DNA of 64,000 nt from Sphaerolaimus hirsutus (GCA_964036195.1 OZ038452.1:22393785-22457784); one strand, 5' to 3'; positions 12,336-25,607 are shown, counted from the stretch's first letter. Notes: a model not told the origin generated them from the sequence alone. Made by a program: numbers and translations.

Positions 12336-12887
12336 TTTGGTTTGGAGGGGTTTTTTTGGGGAAGGGATAAGTGAGGAAGGAAGTATTTAATGGACTTAGT
12401 TGGATCCGAAGGTAGATATTTTGTCTATTTTTTCTTCTTGTTACAGATTGAACGGATGAAAGTTGATGAGAAATTCGATTTGTCCGTGTTTATTCAGCTT
12501 CAGTGCAGCGCTGATTTAGAATCGCGCGCTACAAATTATGTTTAGGCCAAATTGTTGTGCAGTCTGCGGCGAGACGCAAGTGAATATTTACGTTCATATG
12601 CGATTTCCATGTCTATGTTTTGACATTTACCTAAGCTCCGATTACAGCTTCACGAAAAATAGAAAACGCATAAAACAAAAAGTCACCGAAAAATGAATTA
12701 TTCCCATGTTCTCGAGTTTTTTTATCTAAAATTCACATTCCAAGCTCAATTTTTCATAAAAAATCAATGATATGAGAAGTATTATTTTGAAAAGTGAATG
12801 AAAAAGAATGAAAGATAGGATTTCAGGACAAATATTTTTTGTTTAATTTAGGAAGAGACATCTCTTACGTGATGAATTTTTTAAAAG
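12336..12887. other. Upstream region of the anoctamin gene
   Basis: The 5' side of the anoctamin gene. No repeat family or coding frame is recognised, and no confident promoter element can be assigned. The first ATG codes [13 protein letters not shown] at 12335. Confidence 0.4.
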
Positions 12888-13317
12888 TACCGTATTACCT
12901 CGAAATACCCCCAGGGGGTTTATTATTTCGCCAGCAAAATTTTAGGGGGGGATAATTCGAGGGGGGGGGGTTTATTCGAGGGGGGGGGCCTATTATTTCG
13001 CCAGAAAATTTCTGAAATCCCCCATACTCAGACGTAGAAAAAACAAGCAATTACATGGATGTATACGTGTTTATAAGCATTTAAAACTGTATATACACAG
13101 TAACCCTACCCTAACGTCACTTTATCATCAGTTTTTAGGTGTGTTCTGCCTTGTACAGATCACAAACTGCGGTATTTGTCATGTACGTTCACAGTACACT
13201 CAATGTTAGGGGGGTATTTCGAGGGGGGGGGGGTTTATTATTTCCTCAGCCGAAATTTAGGGGGGTATTTCGAGGGGGGGTTAATTTAAGGGGGGGATTA
13301 TTCGAGGTAATACGGTA
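12888..13317. repeat. CCGTATT-family TA element, long 430-bp copy
   Basis: TACCGTATTACCTCGAAATAC to TTCGAGGTAATACGGTA. It has two inner half-elements separated by a core containing TGCCTTGTACAGATCACAAAC and GTCATGTACGTTCACAG, the same core found at 27610-28010 and 58047-58474. Confidence 0.85.
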
Positions 13318-14568
13318 AATTGGAATTGTCTCTTATGTCGCTGGAAAGTAACTTGCGGCTAAAAGTCGCTAGGGTGTCAGCGGAAAGGCGTAACGGAAAC
13401 GGACTGACAAAATCGTTGAGCTGCGGAAAAAATGAAAACATTTTAATGTCGACCCGTCAAAGTAAACTTCAGGGTTGAACCCTAGCGATGCGCCAAATAA
13501 ACGAAAAAGTCATGTAAACCTATTCGATTCATACAACTTCAGCAGCTCACGAGTGTGCGCATGGGCAATCATACAGCACAACAATTTTATTGTATAAAAA
13601 ATATCAGGTTTGAAACCGACCCTCAAATGCCCCATAGCTCTTTCTGGTCTTCTTGTAGATGTCCTGAGCCATCGGCAAACGTTCCTGAAACACCCGTTCA
13701 CCAGTTGATGAAGTGGTAAAGAAACTTTTTTCGTTTTTATATGTCCTGTGTGCAGATAGACGGGTGCAGTGCAGCTACTGCTGATGTTTGTGGATCTATG
13801 AAAGGTCCATGAAAGTGCTATATCAAGTGCTGTAACTTGACTTTTTGTTAGACATGTTTTTATGTAATGCACATGAACTTTTTTTAGCACAATTCATTGC
13901 AGGGCAGTTGGGCAACAGATTTAGATGCTATTTGTGTTTGGCAACATCAACTTCCTTCAATGTAACTATGTAAAAACGGCCACATAAGGTATATCATTTA
14001 CGCTGAAATTTTTAAGATGTACCTGATTATTATATACAACCAAAAAAACACAAACCTTTTCACCACCAATAGGATAAAAATCAAATAAATTAAATGTGAA
14101 TTCAATCAGAAAACGGCTGCGCTTGTCGCAGAAACTTACCCCTTTCATGGCTCAATCTGTGTCCCCACCGACGGACATAAAAATTCAAGTGCGGCAGGTG
14201 TATCAATAGTAGAATGTGCGCTTTAGATAATTCATTGACAATAATCGTCACTGTAGGCGGCTGCAATAAGCTTCAGAAGCCATTTTATGCCACATGCTAC
14301 ATCGTTTTTGCAGGCTGGCGGACTTTTGGTATTGTGAATTTGGCCTGAAGTGCAATTTTTAAAAAGTTTAAGTCTAACTTGTTCACTGGATAAAGGGGCA
14401 TTGATAAGTAATCACAGGTATTGGGCGGAAGTGTTACAAAACTATCTGTACCCACTGCGGTCTTTAAGTTCCGCACGTATTTACTATTTCTCTGTGAAAC
14501 AAATTTGAATGGACAGCTTACTTTTGCAGCATTAGTTTAAAAAATGTAGGTAACTGTAAAAGCTACCT
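13318..14568. other. Gene-poor stretch with one weak candidate exon
   Basis: At 13684-13617 on the minus strand a 68-base segment lies between TGTTTCAG and GTCGGT. It reads ERLPMAQDIYKKTRKSYGAF, and a possible downstream acceptor is at about 13430 (TTTTCCGCAG). I could not join it into a convincing gene, so this is only a hint of one. The rest shows no recognised repeat. Confidence 0.2.
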
Positions 14569-14912
14569 ACAGTATATCCTCGAATAAGAGCCCAGTAGAG
14601 TTATTATTTCATCAGAAGTTTGGCAGGGGGGAGTTATTCGAGGGGGTGTTATTCAAGGGGTGTAGGGGTATTCTTTCTTCATAACTTTCACTTTATTCAT
14701 TGTATGAATGCATTCTGTAAACTATGTAATCCAGGTATTTAACGGTTCAACAACAACAAAAACAAGGTATCCATGTTAAACTCATGTCCATCGACCTCCA
14801 AACCATATAAATGCGCATTGTGGGTACACAAATCAAATAAACAAAGGGGGGTATTATTCAATAACTCAAGGGAGTGGATCAAAGGCGGAGTCTTATTCAA
14901 GGATATACGGTA
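14569..14912. repeat. CCGTATT-family element, TTCGAATAAG subfamily
   Basis: Left end CAGTATATCCTCGAATAAG, right end TTCAAGGATATACGGTA. The interior has GGGGGAGTTATTCGAGGG modules and an ATTCATTGTATGAATGCATTC core shared with 59716-60075. Confidence 0.7.
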
Positions 14913-16247
14913 GATCAAAGAACGTCTCTGAAAGCTGCACCTAGGTATATGCATTTAACCGTGGTGAAGGAACGTTGCATGCACACAGACAGACAGTTTA
15001 TCAGAGTTGATTATTTTTTGCCGGCTGCGTTTTGAATCGGGTAAGGATTTAATTAAAACTGGGATACTTATCCAAAAAAATCTTATTAAGGTGCAGGCTG
15101 CCTACGCAATTGACCGTTCTCGTATCGCGTTCTGATAATAATTGGGAAAAACTCGAGTAAAAACGAAATAAATGGATGCGCAATAGATTGTTACCTATCT
15201 ACGTAGACAGGTTCTGAAAATGAGACAACGTCATTAAAACAGAAATTTCAGCTGAGCGTTCGCTAAAATGAATCGGTAACAACAAACAAAACTCAATCGT
15301 TTCAAAATGCACCCAGAAAAGAGCCATGGGTGCATTTGCGGTTTCATAATAGCACTGATGGCAAGTTGACAAAACTACATTTCTATTTACCTACTTTGTC
15401 AACTGGGTAAGATCCAACGAGAAGAGGTACCCTTGCCTAACTTGTCATGCAAAATGTTATCAATTCAACAAGCCGTAGAGAAGTTTTCATGCATTGACTT
15501 GTCACGCCAATGACTGACAAATAGCCGACAAAAAGGAAACTAAACTCTACCGGTCAACACGAAAAAAGTACATTTTTAAAAATAATTTCGTTTGTTCTGT
15601 AACAAAATCCATGTCTCGCTGTAGACACATCACTAACATCCCATTGGACGAAAAGAATGGATCAAATTTCGGTCCGGAACTTATCTGGAATAAAAAAGCA
15701 ACTGTCATTAGCGAAAAAGAACAAATGTTTTCACGGAAATATGAACGGAATGACTGACTAACTTGCTTAAAAACTATGGATCAAATTTTTTTTCAAAATT
15801 TCAAACAAGTGACTAACTGCGCATGCACAATAAATAGGGTAAATACATATAAATAAACAGTAAATAGTTTAGGCGTAGTTTCCAATGCATTTTACACATA
15901 GCGCAGAAAATTGGCAGCGATACGTCAATACGTAATTGTACCTAGGTATTTGTTTTATGTGTATACCAATAATGTGTTGATGTCAGGACATACAGGTGAT
16001 CTGTTTCACAATACTCTCAATTGTGAAAATATTTACAAAGCCGGGCTAGCCTGTGGCTAAATACTCACTTTGCTAAGTGAAATGAGATGTGATAAGTGCT
16101 TGTGTGTGACACACTTTAAGTGATAAAGTTGTGGTGGGATTTGAATTTTTTTCTTATCATCACATAAAGATTCTTGTTATCACTTGATAGTGTTTGAACC
16201 TTCGACTGGGGCTGAAGCTTAATGATTACACAATACACAAAAATGAA
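14913..16247. other. No gene recognised
   Basis: Over 1.3 kb of apparently single-copy AT-rich sequence. I see no reading frame with family resemblance, no fold-back and no copy of the families described elsewhere. Confidence 0.4.
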
Positions 16248-16662
16248 TACCGCAAATCGTTGAAAAAGACCCCCTCGAATAACCCCCCTTGAATAAGACC
16301 CCCTTGAATCACTCCCCTGTAATAAATCCCCCCTGTTGGCGAGGTGAAGCAATAATAACTCCCCCTCTTGAATAGCTCCCCCCTCTCAATGAAAAGGATA
16401 CAATACAAAAATACAAAAGAATATTAGCCTAGAGCAGCGACAGTAGATACATGATGTGTATGCAATGTACCTATACACGTTTTTTGTTGTTGTTGGACAA
16501 TTAAATACCTGAATTACATAAGTTGACAGACTGCACCGTACAATGAATAAAGTCCAAGATTTCTGAGGAAAAAATAACTCCCTCACCCCTTGAATAACTC
16601 CCCCTCAAAAACTTCTGACGAGAAAATAATTCCCCTGGGGTCTTATTCGAGGATTTAGGGTA
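16248..16662. repeat. CCGTATT-family element, TTGAATAAC subfamily
   Basis: Eroded left end TACCGCAAATCGTTG and right end TTCGAGGATTTAGGGTA. The interior is rich in CCCCCTTGAATAACTCCCC. Its core around 16500 resembles that of 47100-47250. Confidence 0.65.
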
Positions 16663-17384
16663 TTACGCAAAAACGATGTTCGCTGACACAGCATGAGTAT
16701 GATGATTTTTGATGGCGCATATTTTAGGACCACCATAGCGGTAGTGCTATTTTGTGTTTGGACTACAAAAGACTGGTTGATGGACAGCATAAACAAATTT
16801 CTTTATGGCCTCATTTCAGTTGTGCATCATTCAAACATTCATGGGAAAAACGACGTTCCCCTGAAACCTGTGCATGCACGGCTACGAATAACTGGCATAT
16901 TTTTCCGACTATTTTAGGTTTTGCACGACTGAATGCGATCATATTTCCTGGCCAATACTGGATCGTGTATAGTAATTAAAAATCAACTAACAAAGATACT
17001 TGAATAAGGCGTTTATACACAAACACCACTCAAAAAAGTTCCACATGAATTCTACACAACATCCACGCAGCCAGAAAAATTTGGGCAAACACATTCCTTC
17101 TCCAAAAAGCTTCCCTCTGTCTCAGATTCTTATCAATTCGCTTTCGGTAGGATGCATTCGGGCCGGGGCATTCCCCTGCTCGGCTGCGCTGCGACGCGGC
17201 GATGCGGCGCACTGCGCGAGCGTGTTTCATTGCGATGCGGCCGGTAGTGGGTGGTTGCGCTTTTGTGAGTGTTGGAGTTCATTGCGTATCTGTACAGTTG
17301 TGTATCCTATAAGGATACATACTGAAGGGATAAGCTATGGTGCATAGCCTGAAAACTGTAAAGGAACTGCAGCAATTACTTGAT
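16663..17384. other. GC-rich patch, possible promoter or 5' exon
   Basis: Bases 17155-17255 are strongly CpG-rich (GCTGCGCTGCGACGCGGCG) in an otherwise AT-rich setting, which could mark a promoter or untranslated first exon, perhaps of the anoctamin gene downstream on the minus strand. Both strands carry short open frames there, but neither resembles a known family. Confidence 0.25.
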
Positions 17385-17705
17385 TACCATATTTCCTCAA
17401 AATACCTCCCTTGAATTAACCCCCCCCTCGAAATACCCCCAGGTGTTTTTGAGCTGGGGAAAAAAATACCCCCCTCTCGAAATATCCCTATCTGGAATTA
17501 TGTACATCATGTACATTGATACATCCAAAAATACCCTACTTACCGGTTTTGGGTATATAAAGGCATACTCCTTACTATGAATTTCATGAAAATTTCTGAC
17601 AAAATAAAAAAAAACACCTCAAATAAGAACCCCTTGAAATACCCCCCTCAAAATTTCCACTCTGAAAAAATAAACCCCCTGGGGGTATTTCAAGGAAATA
17701 TGTTA
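17385..17705. repeat. CCGTATT-family TA element
   Basis: TACCATATTTCCTCAAAATAC to TTTCAAGGAAATATGTTA, with ends mutated at several positions, so an older copy. It has a short GTACATCATGTACATTG core. Confidence 0.7.
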
Positions 17706-18735
17706 TTTCAAATTTCCTCTCCCAAATGATGGAAACTATGCTAGAAATAAGGAAGTATTCTTTCAAACTTTATTGTTTCTGAGAAAAAAGCCTAAATTGC
17801 CTACCAGAGAACACTCAGCCTTCTCATCCCTACCACTGCTACAGTTAGACTTGTGGCTATCATTTGTATTGTTGTTGTTTTTTGTTTTCTATGCATGACA
17901 GCAAAATACTTGGATCATTTTGGCCATAATTCCAATTTTGGACATGGTGGATTTTTGAATCTGCACAGAAAAAATGGGTGAGTCAAGTTTCAGGAAGCAG
18001 GCTGGATACAAGATGTGAAGTGGCATCAAGATTTTCATGATATGTGTGTAATTACTAGCATGCTTGGTGAAGCATCATGAAGTGTCAGTATGAAGATGCT
18101 GTACGACACTTCACTACACTACACACTGATTTTTTGATGTGCTGAAATCTGGATTGAATTTTGCATCTAAATTTTACTTCTCCTTCTATACTTAATACAA
18201 CTTACATATAAACATACTTACCTAATGATCATCCACACATTAGTTTCACAAGTTGCAGAGCAATCTCAAATGCACCTGATTCAATGTGGAAAAATCAATA
18301 TTACAAGTGCAGTGGAATATCGCTCTGCAACATGTGAAGCCAAAATCTAAGTTGACATAGACAAGTTGTCAAACATGATTCAAATAGACACAGACACACA
18401 GAGTCAATTGATACACACAGACAATTGATATGGAACATTGAGGATATGCAGAAACACATTGATAGATTTACATGTCTCACATTGTGGTCTGTGGATACGC
18501 AACAGTGCACGATACGCAATGGGATTCGCGCAATCCCTTTTTGGGTGACGCTTGTACCGGGCTATTTATAAAACAAAAAAAGCACCGAGCAGAGATGGAT
18601 TGGAATTGAATTCTATCCATGTGAATTTCGTTACTTCCACTTTATTGGCTGCGGGTACTCACGCACTGTAGATAAGTTATGCTGCTGGCTAACTTTTACA
18701 TGGAAATGATCCTACTTTTATTGTGTAATATTATA
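17706..18735. other. No gene recognised
   Basis: AT-rich sequence with no convincing coding frame. GTGGATACGCAACAGTGCACGA at about 18490 recalls the GATACGCAC motif of the 26886-27275 element but lacks its ends. Confidence 0.4.
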
Positions 18736-20099
18736 AACACCTTCCCGATCAAGTCCGGCCCCCCATTTTTTATTTTACTTCTGACGTCCTATCTCCTGTT
18801 CTAGGACGCGCCAGAAGCTGAAACTTGGGGTAGATATTGGCGCAACCCCCCTCTACTTCGCATGAATTGAAGGGGTCGCGGCGACCCCCTACAGTGTGGG
18901 TCGCCAAGTGCAAAAAAAACTTGCAGCTTTTTTAGTGTCCCACACAGGTCCGGCCCCCACTGATTTCTTTCACTGCGGGTGCCGTACCTCCACCTGTGGG
19001 AGGGGTATAAATTTAAAATTTTGGGGATGTGTCGCCAACACCCCTACCCTACTATACACTGGCCAGGCGATCTTTGGCAACTCACCACACTGTGGGGTGC
19101 AAAGTTTAAAATTTATTAAAATGTTACTGTCCCACACAAGTACAGCATCCAATTGAATTTAAAAAAATGGACACTTTTGTGTTGTTTTAACACCAATGTG
19201 GTTGACAATGTGAAATAAGCATGAAATCTCCTCTAAAAAATATCTTATCTGACCTAAAACTGCCCACCACATGAACCCCTCCCCCCAAGTGGGTGACAAA
19301 AAAATCACTTTTTACAACTTTTTCATCAGACACTTGAACTGCTGGTTTACAATGATTTATAGAGGAGGGTTAAAGATTTCAAATTGTGTAAAAAACCTTA
19401 CCTCAAAAATGCCTTCATAAGAAAATTTGCTGGGGGTAAATTTAAAATTGTGAATTTTGCCTATTTTTGTTCCTGCAATGATGTAATTTTTACAATTTGA
19501 AATTCACCCCCAGCGAATTTTCTTATGAAGGCATTTTTGAGGTAAGATTTTTTACACAACTTGAGACCTTTAACCCTCCCCTATAAATTATTGTAAACCA
19601 GCCGTTCAAGTGTCTAATAAAAAAGTTGTAAAAAGTGATTTTTTTGTCACCCACTTGGGGGAAGGGGTTCATGTGGTGGCCAGTTTTAGGTCGGATAAGA
19701 TATTTTTTAGAGGATATTTCCTGCTTATTTCACATTGTCAACCACATAAGTGTTAAAACAACACAAAAGTGTCCATTTTTTGAAATTCAATTGGATGCTG
19801 GACTTGTGTGGGACAGTAACATTTTAATAAATTTTAAACTTTGCACCCCACAGTGTGGTGAGTTGCCAAAGACCGCCTGGCCAGTGTATAGTAGGGTAGG
19901 GGTGTTGGCGACACATCCCCAAAATTTTAAATTTATACCCCTCCCACAGGTGGAGGTACGGCACCCGCAGTGAAAGAAATCAGTGGGGGCCGGACCTGTG
20001 CGGGACAGTGAAAACGCTGCAAATTTTTTTCACGTATATGGCGACCCCCTCTATAGTGAGTCGCCGTTGCCCCATTTATTCATGCGGGGTAGTGGGGGG

Positions 20100-21533
20100 C
20101 AGAGTTGTACAAATACTGGTATTTTTGGAAAACGTAAACGTAAACGTAAATACCTTTTCCAAATCAAAAGTATAAATACTAAAACGTAAGGTATTTTTAA
20201 AATACCAAGGAATACGTAAAAAAAACGTAAATGTAAAAAAATTATGTGTAGTATTTGTCATTTTGCTTTGGAAAATACCATTATTTTCAGCTTTATATGA
20301 GTCAATCGCTTATTTCTATACACTATTTTTATGTTTTAGCACTACAGCTCACCAAAATGAACTGCATCGAGTCAGACAACTATAACAAATGATAATCTGA
20401 CACAAACAATGATGATATACCGTATTACCTCGAATTATCCCCTCCCTTGAATTAACCCCCCCCCCCTCGAATAAACCCCCCCTCAACATGGGCTGGGGAA
20501 ATAATAAACCCCCCCCTCGAAATACCCCCCCTCCAGAATGATGTACATCATGTATGTGATGTATATGATGTACTTATTACTTCTAATTTGCATTGCAGAT
20601 ACACTTATACGCTCATTTGTGTACAGATGTACATCTATAGCCCCAATACTACCTATTTTCTCGCGTTTATTACCATTTTTGTGTGTGAAAAAGCATATTC
20701 TCTACTACGAATTTCACGAAAATTTCTGACGAAATAATAAAACCCCCCTCGAATTAACCCCCCCCTCAAATTTTGCTGGCGAAATAATAAACCCCCATGG
20801 GGGTATTTCGAGGTAATACGGTAAACATCAAAATTGAGCAAAAGTTACACATTTTTGTAATTCAATCTGATAAATAACTTGCTCAAATGTTTCCATGTCC
20901 CAGATGGATCCTCTTACCAAATTTCAAAAGCCCAGCATGGCTAAATGGATGCTCTACAGCACCGTTTCAGTGCATTGCAACTTTTAAAATGTTTGTTTAG
21001 CCTATTTTGGAAAAATGTCCCATAAAATATACTATGACATCTGCCATAGCTATCTGAAAATGGAACCAAAAATTGTGTTGAATTTTTAATCATAAATGTG
21101 ACATTTCTTTCACTATTTTGTTCATAATTTGTTGTCAGTTTATGACAAAATACAGGTACATTTTAATTGACTCCAGTCAGTAAACAATAGTGGCTATGTA
21201 TTGGACTGTATAAAATATTTGAGGTATTTATTGATTGCGATCATTCTAATCGCTGCACTCAAGCTATCGCCACATCATTCTGATCATTTTAAATGTTCAA
21301 GCATCATAATCGGTAGAGAATTTATGGAAATATGCAGTTCCGTCCGAGGGCGCGGCCACTAAGAAACTACAAAATATCGGAATTTTTACGTTTTCCCAAG
21401 TACCCAGGTATTTTGGTCAGGAAAACGTAACAAAACGTAATGGTATTTTTGGAAAACGTAAACGTAAACGTAAATATAAATACCCGAATAACCGGGTATT
21501 TCGGGTGAACGTAAATACGTTTTTCCAACTCTG
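20100..21533. mobile_element. CAGAGTTG hAT-like element inside the fold-back element
   Basis: Starts CAGAGTTGTACAAATACTGG and ends TTTTTCCAACTCTG. The 8-bp repeat GTGGGGGG borders it at 20092-20099 and 21534-21541. GGAAAACGTAAACGTAAACG occurs near both ends. Inside is a younger CCGTATT copy at 20418-20823. Confidence 0.85.
20418..20823. repeat. CCGTATT-family TA element, ATGTACATCATG core
   Basis: TACCGTATTACCTCGAATTA to TTCGAGGTAATACGGTA. The core has GATGTACATCATGTATGTGA plus a CATTGCAGATACAC segment, as in 26070, 36303, 49943, 51726 and 54344. Confidence 0.85.
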
Positions 21534-21652
21534 GTGGGGGGTTGCGCCTATATACCACCAAAGTTTTAGTTTTCCACCCCTCCCGCAACTGGAGATATGG
21601 CCTGCGAAGTGAAAAAAAAATAGGCGGCCGGACTTGATCGGGAAGGTGTTTA

Positions 21653-22214
21653 CTTGTATTTTGAACGACGTCATTAAGATGTTCTGATACATATCATACG
21701 AATACAAATACGCTTATATCAAAAATAAATATATCCTAGAACTAAAACGCAAATAACAATAAAACTCTGAAAAACACATACACGCAAGTGCATTTTCCAC
21801 ATTTCACGCATGGAAGCAATTAAGCATAAGGTATATGAAAAATTGAATGGTAACCGCTTTCATGCGTGTTTAAGTTAAATTGCTATTCGATGGGGTTTCA
21901 AAAGAGGCCAGTCGTCATTAACATACTTAAAAAATACCGAAACTTGTTTCACTGTACTTTGGCAAGTGCCAAATGCAAGCGTCAAATCCTTAGCGCGGGA
22001 TTTTGTCACAGAAAAGTACAGGCAGCGAGACGTGAATAATGCATAGCTTGCCAACCATTGTTAACTGATTTTTAACGCTCCACAGTAAGATAAAAGACAA
22101 TTTCGCCTGTCCAAGGGACGAAAAAGCCGTAACTGGATTGGAGTAAATAACTGGGGCTCTGGGGCGGCGGAGGCGCGTGCGCAGTGCAGCGTGCAGCCGG
22201 CGGTCCATGCAAAG
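21653..22214. other. No gene recognised
   Basis: Sequence between two elements. Bases 22150-22205 are GC-rich (GGGGCGGCGGAGGCGCGTGC) but show no supported exon. Confidence 0.35.
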
Positions 22215-22671
22215 CATAGCTGTTAAAACGTATTTACGTTTACTTGGAAAATAGGTATACTCTAGTTCTGCGTAAATACGTTGACGTTTCTTACCGAATA
22301 AAGTACCGGTACTTATTCACTCGCGTACTTTTTGAAAGTGCACAAGTACAGGAAGCGTAATTCTGAAAAATTAATGCGGTGCATAACAAGCAAAAACGAT
22401 TCAAGCAAATTGAAATGGCTGTGAAATTCGAAGTTGCATCGGGTAGGGAAAGTAATGACTCTCACTTCTGCTTCTACTCATATGTTATTTTGAGTACAAA
22501 ATCGGAAACACTACTGCTTTTTACGTTTTCCCTGGGAAAAATACCGGTTTTTACGCAGTGAAAAAGTATTAAAAAAATAGTTTACGTTTTCTGTACTCAG
22601 GGGCGAGTAAAAATGAAACACTTAACGTTTACGTTTACTTTGGAAAAACTTGAGTACTTTTAAAAACTCTG
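22215..22671. mobile_element. CAGAGTTG hAT-like element, mutated left end
   Basis: Left CATAGCTGTTAAAACG, right TTTTAAAAACTCTG. Flanks ATGCAAAG (22207-22214) and ATGCGAAG (22672-22679) agree at 7 of 8 positions. The interior shows the family's CGTATTTACGTTTAC fold-back. Confidence 0.75.
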
Positions 22672-23393
22672 ATGCGAAGCGGCGTGCCGCCCGTAGCCGA
22701 GTGGGGCCGACACGCCCCATCCCAGGTACTTAGCTGCATCCATTGCATGCCGGCTGGCACAAAAGCGGCCCGTCCCCAAGCCTTACTTTCGGCCGCGCAG
22801 CCATTTTTAGGGCTCACTCCTCTCGCGCGGGCTGGTAATTTATGAAGCTGGGGGAACGACAAATCGCTGCCCATACGCGGATGCGTCGAGACCGGGACAG
22901 TCGAGTTCCCCAGCTAGTGAATCCATGCGAATTCCACGAGCACAGTTGAAATCTGAGTCGGTGTGAACATAAAATGTAGCTCAATTTTTTTTGTGCCGCG
23001 ACTAAATTGAGCGAGTGGGAAAATTTATACGCGGGCGGTAACTGTTCGCAGATACGCACGGTACAGACAGAGATAAAACAACTGAAACGTGGAAATATTT
23101 TTACACTATTACCCACGTCTGAATAAAATGCCGCGAGACTGGGGGGCTGCCGTGGCCGTTTGTTAAAGATTCAGCGCGACTGAAAGATGAAAATGAATTA
23201 TTGATTTTTTTCGGCCACTTATCACAACCACAACTCGACGTATTTTAGTTCCTAGTTCAAACCAAACTGCAAGGTTCAAATTCCCTGCAAACTTCCAAGT
23301 GTTTACTACAGTATTTTCAAAGTACATCAATCAAGTTTCAGATTTGCGTGGCACACAAGTTGCAAATCTTTTGGGATTCCATTGTCGCATCAC
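22672..23393. other. GC-rich segment, possible promoter
   Basis: Bases 22675-22930 are CpG-rich compared with their surroundings and contain no repeat family. No coding frame is supported on either strand. A promoter or untranslated exon is conceivable, but nothing downstream confirms it. Confidence 0.25.
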
Positions 23394-23401
23394 ATGACAT
23401 G

Positions 23402-24665
23402 TAACGATGGCAAAAAAAGATTCGAAAATTCTAAAATGTTTTCGAATTTTCGAATTTTTCCGGAATTTTCGAATTTTTATATCACCCCTAGAAAAAACAC
23501 TTAAAAATCGATTTATTTTTCAAAAAATTCGAAAATTCGAAAATTCGAAAATACTTTTCGAATTTTTCAGGCAATTCAAGGCAACAAAACGCACTTTTAA
23601 GTTCAACGTACTAAATACAACGACAATTGATACGCGGTGCTTATGAAAAAGCAAAACAAAACAGAAAAAATGTCCCAAAACATTGAAATGTAAACTGCCC
23701 TGTAAAATGTGAAATGTCATGCAAAGTGTCAAATGTTATGAAAATGCCCTGGAACAATGGCTAACATATTTGCTATTTTCCACAGCATTTCCACGACTTT
23801 AGACACTTTGCATAACATTTGACATTTCACAGGGCATTTTACAGGAACTGCACATAGGAACTGCACATATTTATAAGTAAAAGAGATGTGGTCAAAGATA
23901 TACTCCAGCAACATTACACTTTACAATGATATCTACCATATCCCATCTGAATAAAAGAACAAACATAATTTTTTTTCATCATATTAATCAAATTGCTTTG
24001 ATAAATATGATGAAATTTTTTTTATGTTTGTTCTTTGATTCAGATGGGTTATGGTATATTTCATTGTAGGTGTAATGTGGCTGGAGTATAAGAGTGGTTT
24101 TGAGTATTGGTTTGAGAAGTACCCGTATTTTGTGAAGTTAGCACTGTATGCGCTGAGTACGCTCAGTGTGCTATACTCGGGCGACATTACAGCCTACATT
24201 TTTCTGGAGGTAACACTCCATCATGACGTCATAACTGCAGTCAGCAGTGAACTTACGACCGACTAAACCGGTTCGGAGTCAGGATGAAATGGAATGGAGT
24301 GGTGAATCAGTCACAAGTTTTCAGTTGGCTGTCTGCCAGCCAAAGACATAAATCATATCTATTTGTAGATTATCACGTCTGCCGAGTATAGCCACTTCCA
24401 AAACAGTCCAAATTCCATGTTTAAAGCTTTAGATTCAATATTTTTCCAAAAAAAATCAAAAATTATTTGAAAAAATTCGAAAAATAACCAAAAAAAATCG
24501 AAAATTGCCAAAAAAGATTCGAAAATTCGAAAATTCGAAAATTAAATTCGAAATTCGAAAATTAATTTCAGGAAAAATTCGAAAATTCGTAAAATTCGAA
24601 AATTCATTTAGGAAAAAACACTTAAAATTTTTAAATACTTTTTTTTGGAGGGTTTGCCATCGTTA
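23402..24665. mobile_element. Composite TAACGATGG hAT-like element, 1264 bp
   Basis: Ends TAACGATGGCAAA and TTTGCCATCGTTA, with the perfect 8-bp repeat ATGACATG at 23394-23401 and 24666-24673. The outer arms are TTCGAAAATTCG repeats. The interior joins a CCTGTAAAATGTG repeat to a GATGGGTTATGGTAT/GGCTGGAGTATAAGAG segment. The same combination recurs inverted at 39411-40449. Confidence 0.88.
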
Positions 24666-25599
24666 ATGACATGTCGCTTGACGCTAGCAACAGTATGGGG
24701 CCGCTGAGGCCAGACGACAAACGTAAATAACTCGAAAGTAACCCAGAAATAGCCACTAGGTTAGCGCTAAAAATAGGAAGCTATTTGGTGCTTTATTGTG
24801 GTGCCAAATTGATGGCTAGATTTATTTTGGGCTGCACAAACTCAAAAATACATTATTGACTGATGCTGGGTACTTGACAAATGATAAGTTAGTATTATAC
24901 CGCTAAATTTGACCATTAATCTTTTCGTTGTTGTTTTTGCATGACAAACTTTGTCTACTTATTCAATGTTATCTTTTCAACTTTTCGGGTTTTTAACGGC
25001 CCATGTTTAACGGTGCATGACTCGAAACAATACCGAATATGAGTTTGAAATTCATGTTTTTTTTTAAACACAGCTAATAGCACTTTTAATTGTGCTAGCA
25101 TCCAACTCCAAGTTACCTAAGTCAAAACCCAGATTTGAATCAATAGTCTTTAAAATCATAATCACATGTCTTTTTTCGATCCTTAAAGGGAACAACGTCT
25201 TTGCGTTTGAACATCAGTTCTTCTTAGCCAAACTCAAAAGACACGTTAAATACTTTTGGCATGGACAACATAAAAACACATATTTTACCCATTGATGTAC
25301 AGCCAAATGCCGCTTGCCGACAGCAGATCTCAGATGGATGCTTGTAGAGGAAAAAGATTTCATATCTAAATATTGAATTTCTGGACTGTAGTGTATAGGG
25401 TTCGATCGAACTCGAATTGACTCATCTCACAGTAACTCAACTCAAATTGACTCATGACTCAAGGTTTAAAATTGATGATTTGAGAACCTGAAACATTAAA
25501 CTGCTATTCAATCGACTGAAACAACAAAAAACCTACAAAGAAACCAGCCAAATTGCCAAACTTGAACTGAACACCGCCTGTGAAACAAACCTATTTATA
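24666..25599. other. No gene recognised
   Basis: AT-rich. Bases 25385-25470 carry short CTCGAATTGACTCA direct repeats. A 67-codon open frame at 25092-25295 (+) has no recognised family and no splice support. Confidence 0.3.
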
Positions 25600-25607
25600 A
25601 TCAACAC

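Larger units (their letters stand above)
18736..21650. mobile_element. Large fold-back element bordered by TA, interrupted by a hAT-like insertion
   Basis: Ends AACACCTTCCCGATCAAG and CTTGATCGGGAAGGTGTT are perfect inverse copies next to TA. The two arms are near-complete inverse copies along their whole length, about 735 bases each, meeting near 19472. The right arm is split by the CAGAGTTG element at 20100-21533. Without that insertion the element is about 1.47 kb. It has no transposase-like frame; open frames in it are mirrored in both arms. Confidence 0.85.

Noticed and set aside
13510-13890. 126-codon minus-strand frame
   Set aside because: Composition gives no domain; a short out-of-frame segment within it looks more exon-like and is described instead.
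17000-17347. 115-codon plus-strand frame with a Cys-rich end
   Set aside because: It crosses a GC-rich patch, has no family resemblance, and the minus strand is equally open there.
18896-20189. Mirror-image open frames with SNILINFKLCTPQCGELPK
   Set aside because: The same sequence appears on opposite strands because the fold-back arms are inverse copies; no family resemblance.
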